Origin: Apoda limacodes
Lineage: Eukaryota > Arthropoda > Insecta > Lepidoptera > Limacodidae
NCBI GenBank assembly: GCA_946406115.1
Contig: OX291543.1
Coordinates: 32,390,815 to 32,454,814, forward strand
Direction: 5' to 3'
Length of the DNA: 64,000 bases
Shown here: piece by piece, positions 12,621 through 23,141 of the stretch
Position numbering within the stretch: position 1 is the first letter of the stretch
Layout of the letters: every line of letters starts with the position of its first letter
Notes under the pieces: model-generated
What the model was told of the DNA's origin: nothing
The model's database searches: none
Seen by the model: the letters and a program-made list of their open reading frames with translations, nothing else
Position numbers and translations under genes: made by a program

Positions 12621-14820
12621 TTTTTCGGGATAGTAAAGTAAAAGTAGCCTATGTGCTATTTCAGGGAGCCAATTCTCACGCGATCGAATTGATCACGAAT
12701 TACAAATAAAGTACGAATTTAAACTTTTCTCGAACGAAAATGTAGTTAAGCAATTCTGGTAAAGTCGAATCGGATATTTCTCGAACGCTAGCCGCTCGAA
12801 CTGCTTCGAGTGGTCGGGACCGTTCGAGACTACATCTCGCATTCGAATCATGACAAATTTAGTTCAAAATGATTGGGTTCTAAACATTAATTCTAATCTT
12901 AGCGTAAACTATATGTTCTAAAATCTAAAGTTAATGTCTAAAATGTAGGTCAGAGTAATTAAAAGGGTGGAAAAAAAGACTTGTATTACTAAATATGATA
13001 CTTTTTAACCTTTATTCCATTCAGAATAGGTACATTATTAGTCTTTTCTCAATTGATTGATTGGCCGATTTTCGCAATTATCAAAGTCGCCCATGATAAT
13101 AATATTCTTTTATTTCTATTGATTTCCATCATAACAAACACTAGGTTACATCACGTACACTGACAAGAATGTTTGAAGTTCGGCGCCGCCATCTTTAGTC
13201 CTGCGTAATATTTTGATAATACTAAGTGGTAATTTCATGTGAGAAAAATTTAACACAATAACACCTTTGAAAAGAAAGAATAACTAAAAATTCTCAACTA
13301 AATAAACAAATAAAACACTCAACAAAAACAGAGTTTTATTTTATTTATGTGCAAATACGTTACGTTTAAAGATTATAGCAATTTCACGAAATAGGGATTT
13401 AATTTACAAACTTAGTTATGCTTATTATTTCCTTATTAATAATGATGAAACACAAGTAAATTTTTTTCAAAAATTTGCTTCAAACATTGTGTAGTTACCG
13501 AAACCTTTTTTAATATATCAAAAGAGGCATATTAGAGTTGGGGTTTTTAAAAACGCTCTAAAACTGTGCAACGGAACGTACCTCAAAGCGTAACCAGTTC
13601 ACAATGGCAACATTTTACCGCTTTTATCGACATTTTGTTCGAAGGTTGTTCCGATTAATAGTGGGAATATAGCAAACGAGAAAATGATGTATACGATCGA
13701 AATTTTACAGTCGAGATGGTGTCTTCCAGATAATCTTTAATACGAGATTATCTCGGATAAAGTGAGAATTAGGTCCCAGGACCTAATCTATAGGTGTGCC
13801 AAGTTTCATCCCGATCCGTCCAGTGGCTAAAGCGTTATTGAGTAACAAACATCCATCCAGGACATACAAAACTTTACATTTATATTAGTATAATTACACG
13901 AGAGGCGTGTGTATGTCGAACGCATGGTAGTGTGTGTAATGTTTTTTTATGAATTTAATTTATTTCTAATGCATATTATACAAAAATATTAGCTTGTTGC
14001 ACTCTTCTTCGCATAAACTTTAACTGTGCCTTTCACAGGTACTCGTACGGGTACAAATTTTTTGTTTTACGTATTAATACAACGATTGTAGCTACGTCTG
14101 TGACGACCTTAACATATAAGCTGTTCTTGTTATAATTAAGAAATTAAATAAATGCTATGTGTATATAGGGTCGGTTTTCATGATACGCAATGGCTCGCAA
14201 ATTTAGCGATCGTGTGACACTGAGAGCAGCATAGTAAATAAGTAAATTAATTTTTCAAGAAAACAGCAAGAAAGATAGGTACGCGATTGCTTAATGACTT
14301 TACCGTGAATCTAACTAATTATAGTAAATTACTAAGGTACTATGTACAAAACCAAGACAATAGGTAAAGGACTCAATTTAAATTCAAGAAATTTTTTTTT
14401 ATTGTTACTATTATTGTTAATAGTATAACATAACATAATATAAAATAACATAATTCCAAAATACCTCAAAATTTGTATTATATTTTATACTTAAGACTTT
14501 TTTTTTTCAAATTTAAAAAGGGCACAATTGGAACATTATATGTCTTTGAAGGAAATGTAGCATATCCTCTCGCTATATCTGCTACAAAGTTTCAGAACAA
14601 AAATGGGCCAAAATGAGAGGTTATTCGAATTTATTTAATGTCTCCCATACAAAAATAACACTTTTGGTAGTTTTTTCGTAAGATATACGTCCTAATGAAA
14701 AAAACAATACTATATATCATTTATATTTTATATACAAATGTAACGACTGAATCAGTTTTGTCAAATAATTACTTTAGATTTTGGTCCACCGAGCGCCCCT
14801 CTGACTAATAACTAATGTTA
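12621..14820. other. Intronic stretch with one short dispersed repeat
   Basis: At about 13780-13890 there is a block ('aagtttcatcccgatccgtc', 'ttattgagtaacaaacatcc') that recurs inverted near 39430-39520, so it is an interspersed repeat. The rest is AT-rich, with homopolymer runs around 14385-14510, and has no gene that I can support. Confidence 0.45.
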
Positions 14821-14955
14821 ATTGTTAGATCACAGACGCTATAAATGAAGATCCTGACCTACCCAATCTTTCAAGGGCCACAGTGAGGCTAGTTCTCAAA
14901 CACTTAAACCTTTAATATGCAAGTCGCAAACGACGCAGCTCAGCATTTGTGGCGC
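14821..14955 (+). pseudogene. Tc1/mariner-like transposase fragment (HTH region)
   Basis: The frame reads roughly AINEDPDLPNLSRATVRLVL followed by KHLNL, a stop, then an Arg/Lys-rich segment. This resembles the second helix-turn-helix region of Tc1/mariner-type transposases. There is no catalytic domain nearby. The fragment stops where the split dispersed repeat begins. Confidence 0.4.
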
Positions 14956-14964
14956 AAGAGAAGT

Positions 14965-15005
14965 ATAACCGAGCTTAAACGAACTGTAGCAATAGCTTGA
15001 TATAG
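14965..15005. repeat. Dispersed repeat, left half (split by LINE)
   Basis: The unit 'taaccgagcttaaacgaact' is the left part of the 'gctatagcaagctatagc' repeat. It is interrupted by the LINE at 15006 and resumes at 23341. Joining the halves restores the order seen in the copy at 39300-39410. Confidence 0.8.
14991..15005. repeat. Target-site duplication, left copy
   Basis: The 15-mer AATAGCTTGATATAG is repeated exactly at 23341-23355. The two copies bracket the LINE together with everything inserted in it. In uninterrupted copies of the repeat the corresponding sequence occurs once. Confidence 0.85.
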
Positions 15006-17914
15006 TTAGTTAGTTAGTTGGACTTATGTTTTCCGCACTTAGCCTCATAATAGGGCCATTGTACGTAGGTAACCAATACCTGTCATTGGTTACCCATACC
15101 ATCCCAGCTCCGTCCAAAAGTTAAGGAGGCATCTGATGTTATTCAGTGCCTCTCTCATGGTTTGTGGATTCTTAAGGAGCTTTGTCCGTTGGTCGCTCAC
15201 GCTTTTGCAATGAAGAACCACGTGAGACGGTGTCTCCTCGGCTTCCATACAGCCCCTGCATAGAGGACTGTCAGTAACGCCGATATTGAAAAAGTGCCTG
15301 TTTAGAGGGCAGTGACCTGTTATTATGCCAACTATGTAGCGTAGGTTTTTCCTGCTGAGTTTTAACAGTTTGTGCGACAGATTAGCGTCCACGGATGTAA
15401 GAACATTCTTGGTTTGTTTGCAATCTGTCTGTTCTGCCCACTGTTTGTTGTGTTGTTGTAAGGTTCTGTCACGTAACCATGTTTTGAGTTGGATAAATGG
15501 TATCGGTACAATTGGTTCAGGTCCCATTATTTTAGTGCCCGATCCTCTCTTTGCCAATTCATCTGCCGCATCATTGCCTAGAGACCCACTATGACCACGT
15601 ATCCATTGAAGAGTAACCCGGTTCTTCAATGCAATTTTTTGCAGTTCACAGTGACACTCCAGGATTAGTCCACTGTTGATGCGGTTGTTGTTGAGAGCTT
15701 GTAGCACAGCGGCACTGTCGGAGATGATGCGTATCGATGCATTACTTATGCCTTTAGACAAGACCGCTGTTGCAGCTCGGGTAATCCCAACACATTCTGC
15801 TTGGAAGATGGTGTTGAGTGCACCCAAGCTCGTTGACATGTTGATGTTCAGGTCATGGGAGAATACTCCTGCGCCCGTTCCTGATTCCGTTTTGGAGCCA
15901 TCGGTGTAGATCCTGACTTCATGGATGCCGGAGCTATCTTTTTCTTCCTCATGAAGCTGGATACGGTATTTTTTGACAAAGACAAAGGTTTTTGGGATGA
16001 TATCACATGTCGCCTCTATCATCGGAAGCTCGTTTCCCACCGCCTCCTTGAGCCGTGCATGAGTGATTCTGCCGTCCCGTTTCCAGAGCCCTACTTTCTC
16101 AAGTCGTATGGCTGCAGCGGCAGCTTCTTGTTGTATAACAAGATGAAGGGGTCTGAGGTTGAGGATGACTTCTAATGCTGTTGTGGGAGTCGTTTTCATA
16201 CTGCCTGTGGTTGCTAGGCAGGCAAGACGCTGCAGGCTTTGTAGTTTGTTTTTTACCGTGCTTAACTGAGTTCGAGGCCACCAAACTACTGCACCATATG
16301 TTATCATGGGTCGTATTATGGCTGTATAGAGCCATAGGGTTATGGATGGCTTAAGGCCCCATTTCTTGCCTATTAGTCTTCTGCATTGCCAGAAGGTTGT
16401 ACATGCCCTGGTTATTTTTGTGCTTAGATGCTTACTCCAATTTAGTTTGTTGTCTAAAATTACCCCAAGGTATTTGACTTCACTTGAAAGGGTAAGCTCA
16501 ATGTCAAATAGCTTTGGCATGGTAGTTATTTGAATTTTCCTTTTATTTGTGAAAAGGACTAATTCTGTTTTGTTGGGGTTTACCGTCAGTTCATGGTGGT
16601 GACACCACTCTTCCAAGATTCTGAGGGCTAGTTGCATGCGGGTACAGATAATATTTTCTGAGTTGCCTTTAATCAGAATGGTAATGTCATCCGCGTAACC
16701 TACTGTGTAGTAGCATCTATCGTTAAGACGTTTCAGCAGATCATCCACCACGATGTTCCATAGTAAAGGAGAGAGTACTCCTCCTTGTGGGCAGCCTTTG
16801 GCTACAATGCCTCTCGTGGTGGTGTTAACTGTAAATTGCACTGCTCTTAGCTTCAGGAGTTGATCAATCCACCCACTGATGGTTTGTTCGACTCCAAATC
16901 TACTAAGAGAGCGGCTGATGCTATTGAATTTCGTTTTGTCGAACGCTCCTTCGATGTCAATGAAAGCGCCTAGTGTCATCAGCTTATCAGAGAGGGCTGC
17001 TTCTATAGTTCCTACGACAGCGTGTAAGGCTGATTCTGTCGATCTACCCTTTCTATAAGCATGTTGTTGGCGGTGCATTGGCATGCGCGTTAGTGCACCC
17101 TTCCTTAGATATCTGTCTGTTAGCCTCTCCAGAGTCTTCAGCATGAAGGAGGTCAGACTAATTGGCCTGTAAGATTTCGCTTGTGTGTAGTCAGATTTAC
17201 CTGGTTTTGGTAAAAATATGACCTTGACTTCTCTCCACTGGCGAGGTATATAGTTGTGAGCTATAGAAGCTCTAAATATATCAACTAGATGTGGCACAAG
17301 TGTTGTTTGTCCCCATTTCAGGAGTGCTGGAAATATGTTGTCCAGGCCAGCAGATTTGAAGGGTTGGAAGCTTTCGATTGCCCACACAACTCGGTCTGCA
17401 GTGACTATGGATTTGGCTATATTCCAGTCTGTAGGGGTTGGTTCTCTGTGTTCCACATTTTCCCAGTTTGGGTTGTTAGTGACTACACATCCTGGAAAGT
17501 GTGTTTCGAGAAGCACCTCGCTTATCTCGCTATCGGAGGTCGCATATGTACCATCTAGTTTTTTTATTGAGCCCAGAGTTCTGTTATTATCTAGTGATAA
17601 AAATTTTTTCACTCTAGCTGCTTCATTGGTGGAATTGATGTTATCGCAGAACCGCCGCCAGGATTCACCTTTGCGATATCTTATGCGTTTCTTGTAGTGA
17701 TACTGGGCTTGTTTATATCGTTCCCAGTCTATTTCAGTTCTTGTGTTTTTGGCTCGATTAAAGAGTCTTTTCAGATTGAGTTTGAGTCTCTCTAGTTCTG
17801 GCCCCCACCAGTGAGACTTTCCCCCTATGATTGGTGTTGTAGGGGTGCAGGCTTGCTGGTAGCTGTGTTGGATACACGTGGTTAGTGTGTTTATATTATG
17901 TTCTATGTTGTCAG
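15006..17914 (-). mobile_element. R1/LOA-like LINE, RT-RNase H part
   Basis: This is the 3' part of a non-LTR retrotransposon on the minus strand, with a short 3' untranslated region (15089-15006). The 3' end is a tail of AACT units (seen as ttagttagttagttgg) rather than poly(A), abutting the target-site duplication. The 5' side is interrupted at about 17914 by the palindromic element; the element resumes as an endonuclease fragment at 23142-23340. Combined LINE length is about 3.1 kb, so it was already 5'-truncated. Confidence 0.9.
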
Positions 17915-17942
17915 TAGAGGGGATTCGTTGGTTCTGGCGCAC
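15090..17942 (-). CDS. LINE ORF2 C-terminal part: reverse transcriptase, RNase H, CCHC finger
   Basis: The frame is open for 950 codons from an arbitrary GTG at 17942. Its first dozen codons come from the adjacent palindromic element, so no native start is present. The RT (about 190-520) shows SYRPISLTS, motif A FIDIEGAFDK (Asp329), GCPQGGVLSPLLW and motif C GYADDITIL (Asp418, Asp419). RNase H (about 675-800) shows IYTDGSK (Asp681), FQAECVGI (Glu716), ISDSAAVL (Asp742) and WIRGHSG...NDAADELAK (His784, Asp791). A Cys/His cluster near 870-905 follows. RNase H plus a C-terminal zinc cluster fits the I superfamily (R1 or LOA clades). No internal stop is visible across 2.85 kb, so the copy is young. 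The endonuclease and ORF1 are separated or missing, so this copy cannot be autonomous. Confidence 0.92.
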   Translation of the reverse strand: MRQNQRIPSTDNIEHNINTLTTCIQHSYQQACTPTTPIIGGKSHWWGPELERLKLNLKRLFNRAKNTRTEIDWERYKQAQYHYKKRIRYRKGESWRRFCDNINSTNEAARVKKFLSLDNNRTLGSIKKLDGTYATSDSEISEVLLETHFPGCVVTNNPNWENVEHREPTPTDWNIAKSIVTADRVVWAIESFQPFKSAGLDNIFPALLKWGQTTLVPHLVDIFRASIAHNYIPRQWREVKVIFLPKPGKSDYTQAKSYRPISLTSFMLKTLERLTDRYLRKGALTRMPMHRQQHAYRKGRSTESALHAVVGTIEAALSDKLMTLGAFIDIEGAFDKTKFNSISRSLSRFGVEQTISGWIDQLLKLRAVQFTVNTTTRGIVAKGCPQGGVLSPLLWNIVVDDLLKRLNDRCYYTVGYADDITILIKGNSENIICTRMQLALRILEEWCHHHELTVNPNKTELVLFTNKRKIQITTMPKLFDIELTLSSEVKYLGVILDNKLNWSKHLSTKITRACTTFWQCRRLIGKKWGLKPSITLWLYTAIIRPMITYGAVVWWPRTQLSTVKNKLQSLQRLACLATTGSMKTTPTTALEVILNLRPLHLVIQQEAAAAAIRLEKVGLWKRDGRITHARLKEAVGNELPMIEATCDIIPKTFVFVKKYRIQLHEEEKDSSGIHEVRIYTDGSKTESGTGAGVFSHDLNINMSTSLGALNTIFQAECVGITRAATAVLSKGISNASIRIISDSAAVLQALNNNRINSGLILECHCELQKIALKNRVTLQWIRGHSGSLGNDAADELAKRGSGTKIMGPEPIVPIPFIQLKTWLRDRTLQQHNKQWAEQTDCKQTKNVLTSVDANLSHKLLKLSRKNLRYIVGIITGHCPLNRHFFNIGVTDSPLCRGCMEAEETPSHVVLHCKSVSDQRTKLLKNPQTMREALNNIRCLLNFWTELGWYG

Positions 17943-18310
17943 TTCCCCCCAACCTCAACCCCTCGCCTAAAAAAGCTCACCAATTTTTCTGCTTTGTACG
18001 ACTCGCGCTTGACCACTCTCAAAACATCGTTGGTTCTGGCGCACTACCCTCCAACCCCAACCCCTCGCCTCAAAAAAAAACTCCCCAATTTTTCTGCCCT
18101 GTACGACTCACGCTTGACCACTAGAGGGGATTTGTTGGTTCTGGCGCACTACCCCCAACCCCTCGCCTAAAAACTTTTCTGCCCCGCACGACTCGCGCTT
18201 GACCACTCTCAAAACCACCCTGTGTTTGGGGTGTGGCGACTCGCGCTTGACCATTCTCCAAAAACCACCCCCCTGTGTCTGGGGTATGTCGACTCACGCT
18301 TGACCAAAAC
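17915..18310 (+). repeat. Tandem subrepeats at the outer end of the palindrome, left
   Basis: Imperfect units of about 50-105 bp contain GACTCGCGCTTGACCA, 'ttggttctggcgcacta', 'aacccctcgcct' and 'aatttttctgc'. At least five GACTCRCGCTTGACCA words occur between 17999 and 18305. The block at 18033-18135 is an extra unit absent from the right arm. The right arm has the mirror of the rest at about 22890-23141. Confidence 0.85.
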
Positions 18311-20166
18311 TACCGCGTGACGTCACAGTGACTTCTGTGTATAACCTATTCCTATTTAATTACAATGATGTTGGTGGTGACATTCCAAAAACTAGTCCCC
18401 CCGAGGGTGTATCTCAAGATTTTAGGGGTGTGTCCACTCACGCTTTACAAAAACTTAACCTGGAGACGTGTCGGTTCATGCTTGATATGACTTGACATGT
18501 TATACCTACAGAAAACCTTCAATTCAAGTCGGTCGAAGTTTAAAGAGAAAAGCTGATAATAGTGTTAAAGATTTACAACTAGTATCGACGTCAACATGAT
18601 GTGTCAAATATGTGATTTACAGGTTAACCAAAGATTCTATGCTCAGCACTTATGATCTAAGAAACACAAATAGATGTGTCTTATTCTTAATCATAATTTA
18701 CTTTATGTGTCTGTTATATCACTTGTGAAGTATTTATAGCATCAATTGAAGAATCAATACTATTTTATTATTCATGCAGATTTTGATCAGGAAACAAAAG
18801 ATTTAAAAAATTCTGTTGAATTTTTAAATTTGTCTATTAGGAATTGGATAAAAATTGGTGAATTAAAAAATTATTCAGAACCTTTAAGTGATGACATTAA
18901 AAATAAAATGTGTAATGTCACATAGTGATTTAGAAAAAAAAAGAAAATGGTAGACCTTTAAAAAAACAGTTCTTAGAAATGCATGTTAATAAGTTCAATC
19001 CCTTACGGGGATCTTCGTATATTCGTAAAAAAGAACGATCAACAATATTTTAAGTGGACTATATCCTGCAAATACACATTCCGATAGTGTATCATCATAC
19101 TTTAGCCATCAAAAATAAACTAACGTTTAATAATATTCAGTTCCCAATCAAATTATCTGATATACCCAAGGTAGAAAAACAAAATGATATTAGCATTAAT
19201 ATGTTTGAATTAAAGTTTAACAAAGAAAAAAAAAAACTTTACAAAATGTTCTAATTAATTACATATTAACTTATTATTTTTAAACAATGGTTGAAATGGG
19301 TTTTAATTAATCACCAGAAGCATGACTGTGCTCAAATTTTTACTGAATAACTAGGAATTCATAAAAAAGAAAAATATTGGTTTAATAGGGAAACAAATAA
19401 TGATGAAATCTATTTTGATAAATTTCAAAGAATATTAAAATTACATTTTATAATATATGCAGACTTTGTAGCTCATTTAAAACCCGTCGCCTATTGTATC
19501 CCTGATCCATCGAAGTCATATACGTAAACAATACATGAACATGTAGTTTGTTCTTATGGATACTATATAAAATGTTCATATGATGATAAACTGTCTATAT
19601 ACAGAACATACTCAGAGCCTAATTGTACAAAAATGTTTTGAAAAATGATATTAGCAATATACATAGGATAAATTGTTTTCAAAAATGTCCACTTTCTTTA
19701 ACTAATGAAGAGAAGGATAAGACAATCGCAATTATGTTATATTAGGTGATGAAATCACAGTAGACTATGACTGGAATACTAGTAATTTTAGAGCTGTTAG
19801 TCACGAATTATTTAGTAGCACAAAGTATCGTGTTCCATTTTTCATTCCTATTCTATTTCACAATCTAAACAATTATGATGCTCATTTTATTGTTCATGCT
19901 TTTGAATTTTAAAGATTGAAAAATAAAAATAATTCCACAAAATAAGTAAAAATATATTTCATTCTCATATAAACCTAATATGTCGTATAGTTCATTTGCG
20001 GTTTTTAGATTATTTTTAATTTATGATCTACTAGAGTTTAGATATATAGATGTTATATAAAGACCAATTTGCAGAATTAAGAAATCAATTACAAACGAAT
20101 TTTAATAAACTTATTAGGAAAGGTGTTTTTCTTCATGAATTTGTTAATTCTTATGAGTCCTTTAAA
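17955..20166 (+). repeat. Palindromic element, left arm
   Basis: The arm (2212 bp) is matched in inverted orientation by 21030-23141 (2112 bp). Reading by eye, differences are few: one extra tandem unit of about 105 bp in the left arm, a small change near 18672 and single substitutions such as one near 20125. The match stops sharply at TCCTTTAAA (20158-20166). The arm holds the tandem end block, about 300 bp of leader and the first half of a decayed DNA polymerase gene. Confidence 0.95.
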
Positions 20167-20990
20167 ATTACATCTCTTCCAAATCAAGACGCTTTCTTTA
20201 ACTCTTTAATACCAGTGTATCTAATTATAATAATAAACATGCTTAAAACAATCAAGACGCTTTCTTTAACTCTTTAATACTAGTGTATCTAATTATAATA
20301 ATAAACATGCTCAAAACGATGTCAGCCCAATTTAAATGTAAAATATGTTGGAATATTCCAATCTATATTTAAGAACTTATGTAATGCTACTCACTGATAT
20401 TTCTGATAACTTTAGAATTTTTTATATCTAATGTGATATAATTGTAATTATTTATTTTCTTCTTTTTACACTAAGCTGTAACCTATCTATAATATATTTT
20501 TGCCACGCAAAATGAGCTCTATTTTAAAATTAACCTGTAACCTTAAGTACCCTGAACATTTACATGATCTTAATTCAGATTTACCTTTATGCCTGAAAAA
20601 CAATGTAAACGGTTATAGTAAAGATAAGAAATTAGTATCAAATTTTTATAATAAAACTAAAATATAATTTACTATAGAAATCTCAAACAAAGTTTACAAC
20701 TTACTATGAAGTAAATTAGGGTTCATAGAATTTTACAGTTTAAGCATAGTCCTTAGTTGAAATATATATATATATATACATTTAAATACACAAGTAAGAA
20801 CTACAGCTAAAAGTGACTGAAAAAAGATTTTTATAAATAATACATTCTTTGGTAAAACTATGGAAAATGTTAAAAACGTGAATTTGTGAAAAAAAAAAGA
20901 TATTTATTTGGAGAATTATAAGTCGTGTCTATGTATCACAAATGTAAATATTTCACGTGCAGAATTCGAAGTGTGAAACACACTATATTA
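18595..20990 (+). pseudogene. Decayed protein-primed-type family B DNA polymerase
   Basis: Starting at ATG 18595, the reading shows a C2H2-like finger (CQICDLQ...QHL...KKHK), then pieces in shifting frames. These are FNPLRGSSYI; a block (19054-19200) with QFPIKLSDIPKVEKQNDISI; FIIYADF followed by PDPSKSYT; an exonuclease-side block (FFIPILFHNLNNYDAHFIVH); then FNKLIRKGVF and FKITSLPNQDAFF. In the loop follow YLRTYVMLLTDISDNFR (an Exo III-like block) and NNTFFGKTMENV, which resembles polymerase motif B. The palm motif A region is deleted and nothing after motif B is present. Order and content match PolB of Polintons/adintoviruses and bidnaviruses. Many stops and frame changes make it non-functional. 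Which of these groups it belongs to cannot be decided from fragments. Confidence 0.8.
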
Positions 20991-21029
20991 CACAAAAAAA
21001 TAAATAAACTTGTTGTAGACTTATATAAA
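20167..21029. other. Loop of the palindromic element
   Basis: The 863 bp between the arms is single-copy except for an internal direct duplication at 20182-20317. It continues the plus-strand polymerase relic to about 20990. A full hairpin of the element would therefore have a loop of about 0.86 kb. Confidence 0.85.
20182..20317 (+). repeat. 68-bp tandem duplication in the loop
   Basis: Two adjacent copies (20182-20249, 20250-20317) begin AATCAAGACGCTTTC and differ at about two bases. The duplication falls in the polymerase relic just inside the left arm boundary and has no counterpart in the right arm. Confidence 0.9.
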
Positions 21030-22597
21030 TTTAAAGGACTCATAAGAATTAACAAATTCATGAAGAAAAATACCTTTCCTAATAAGTTTATTAAAATTCG
21101 TTTGTAATTGATTTCTTAATTCTGCAAATTGGTCTTTATATAACATCTATATATCTAAACTCTAGTAGATCATAAATTAAAAATAATCTAAAAACCGCAA
21201 ATGAACTATACGACATATTAGGTTTATATGAGAATGAAATATATTTTTACTTATTTTGTGGAATTATTTTTATTTTTCAATCTTTAAAATTCAAAAGCAT
21301 GAACAATAAAATGAGCATCATAATTGTTTAGATTGTGAAATAGAATAGGAATGAAAAATGGAACACGATACTTTGTGCTACTAAATAATTCGTGACTAAC
21401 AGCTCTAAAATTACTAGTATTCCAGTCATAGTCTACTGTGATTTCATCACCTAATATAACATAATTGCGATTGTCTTATCCTTCTCTTCATTAGTTAAAG
21501 AAAGTGGACATTTTTGAAAACAATTTATCCTATGTATATTGCTAATATCATTTTTCAAAACATTTTTGTACAATTAGGCTCTGAGTATGTTCTGTATATA
21601 GACAGTTTATCATCATATGAACATTTTATATAGTATCCATAAGAACAAACTACATGTTCATGTATTGTTTACGTATATGACTTCGATGGATCAGGGATAC
21701 AATAGGCGACGGGTTTTAAATGAGCTACAAAGTCTGCATATATTATAAAATGTAATTTTAATATTCTTTGAAATTTATCAAAATAGATTTCATCATTATT
21801 TGTTTCCCTATTAAACCAATATTTTTCTTTTTTATGAATTCCTAGTTATTCAGTAAAAATTTGAGCACAGTCATGCTTCTGGTGATTAATTAAAACCCAT
21901 TTCAACCATTGTTTAAAAATAATAAGTTAATATGTAATTAATTAGAACATTTTGTAAAGTTTTTTTTTTTCTTTGTTAAACTTTAATTCAAACATATTAA
22001 TGCTAATATCATTTTGTTTTTCTACCTTGGGTATATCAGATAATTTGATTGGGAACTGAATATTATTAAACGTTAGTTTATTTTTGATGGCTAAAGTATG
22101 ATGATACACTATCGGAATGTGTATTTGCAGGATATAGTCCACTTAAAATATTGTTGATCGTTCTTTTTTACGAATATACGAAGATCCCCGTAAGGGATTG
22201 AACTTATTAACATGCATTTCTAAGAACTGTTTTTTTAAAGGTCTACCATTTTCTTTTTTTTTCTAAATCACTATGTGACATTACACATTTTATTTTTAAT
22301 GTCATCACTTAAAGGTTCTGAATAATTTTTTAATTCACCAATTTTTATCCAATTCCTAATAGACAAATTTAAAAATTCAACAGAATTTTTTAAATCTTTT
22401 GTTTCCTGATCAAAATCTGCATGAATAAAATAGTATTGATTCTTCAATTGATGCTATAAATACTTCACAAGTGATATAACAGACACATAAAGTAAATTAT
22501 GATTAAGAATAAGACATTTCTATTTGTGTTTCTTAGATCATAAGTGCTGAGCATAGAATCTTTGGTTAACCTGTAAATCACATATTTGACACATCAT
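21030..22597 (-). pseudogene. Second, inverted copy of the PolB relic (N-terminal half)
   Basis: On the minus strand, from ATG 22597, the same finger, PLRGSSYI, IPKVEKQNDISI and IIYADF blocks occur with the same stops and shifts as in the left arm. The 66-codon open segment at 22142-21942 is identical to the one at 19054-19254. Shared defects show that the gene was already broken before the arms were copied, or that the arms have been homogenised. Confidence 0.9.
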
Positions 22598-23141
22598 GTT
22601 GACGTCGATACTAGTTGTAAATCTTTAACACTATTATCAGCTTTTCTCTTTAAACTTCGACCGACTTGAATTGAAGGTTTTCTGTAGGTATAACATGTCA
22701 AGTCATATCAAGCATGAACCGACACGTCTCCAGGTTAAGTTTTTGTAAAGCGTGAGTGGACACACCCCTAAAATCTTGAGATACACCCTCGGGGGGACTA
22801 GTTTTTGGAATGTCACCACCAACATCATTGTAATTAAATAGGAATAGGTTATACACAGAAGTCACTGTGACGTCACGCGGTAGTTTTGGTCAAGCGTGAG
22901 TCGACATACCCCAGACACAGGGGGGTGGTTTTTGGAGAATGGTCAAGCGCGAGTCGCCACACCCCAAACACAGGGTGGTTTTGAGAGTGGTCAAGCGCGA
23001 GTCGTGCGGGGCAGAAAAGTTTTTAGGCGAGGGGTTGGGGATGGAGGGTAGTGCGCCAGAACCAACGATGTTTTGAGAGTGGTCAAGCGCGAGTCGTACA
23101 AAGCAGAAAAATTGGTGAGCTTTTTTTAGGCGAGGGGTTGA
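21030..23141 (-). repeat. Palindromic element, right arm
   Basis: This is the inverted copy of 17955-20166, lacking one tandem unit. The outer end stops at 'gaggggttga' and passes directly into LINE endonuclease sequence at 23142. The left arm has about 40 bp of additional outer sequence (17915-17954) that this arm lacks, so the right terminus is slightly truncated. Confidence 0.95.

Noticed and set aside
17289..17697. Plus-strand ORFs of 89 and 120 codons
   Set aside because: Antisense shadows of the RT-RNase H frame of the LINE.
17898..18170. 90-codon plus-strand ORF over the tandem repeats
   Set aside because: It is formed by the proline- and leucine-rich reading of the tandem subrepeats at the palindrome end.
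19054..19254. Small 66-codon gene (and identical one at 22142-21942)
   Set aside because: It is a surviving open patch of the polymerase relic repeated in both arms, not an independent gene.
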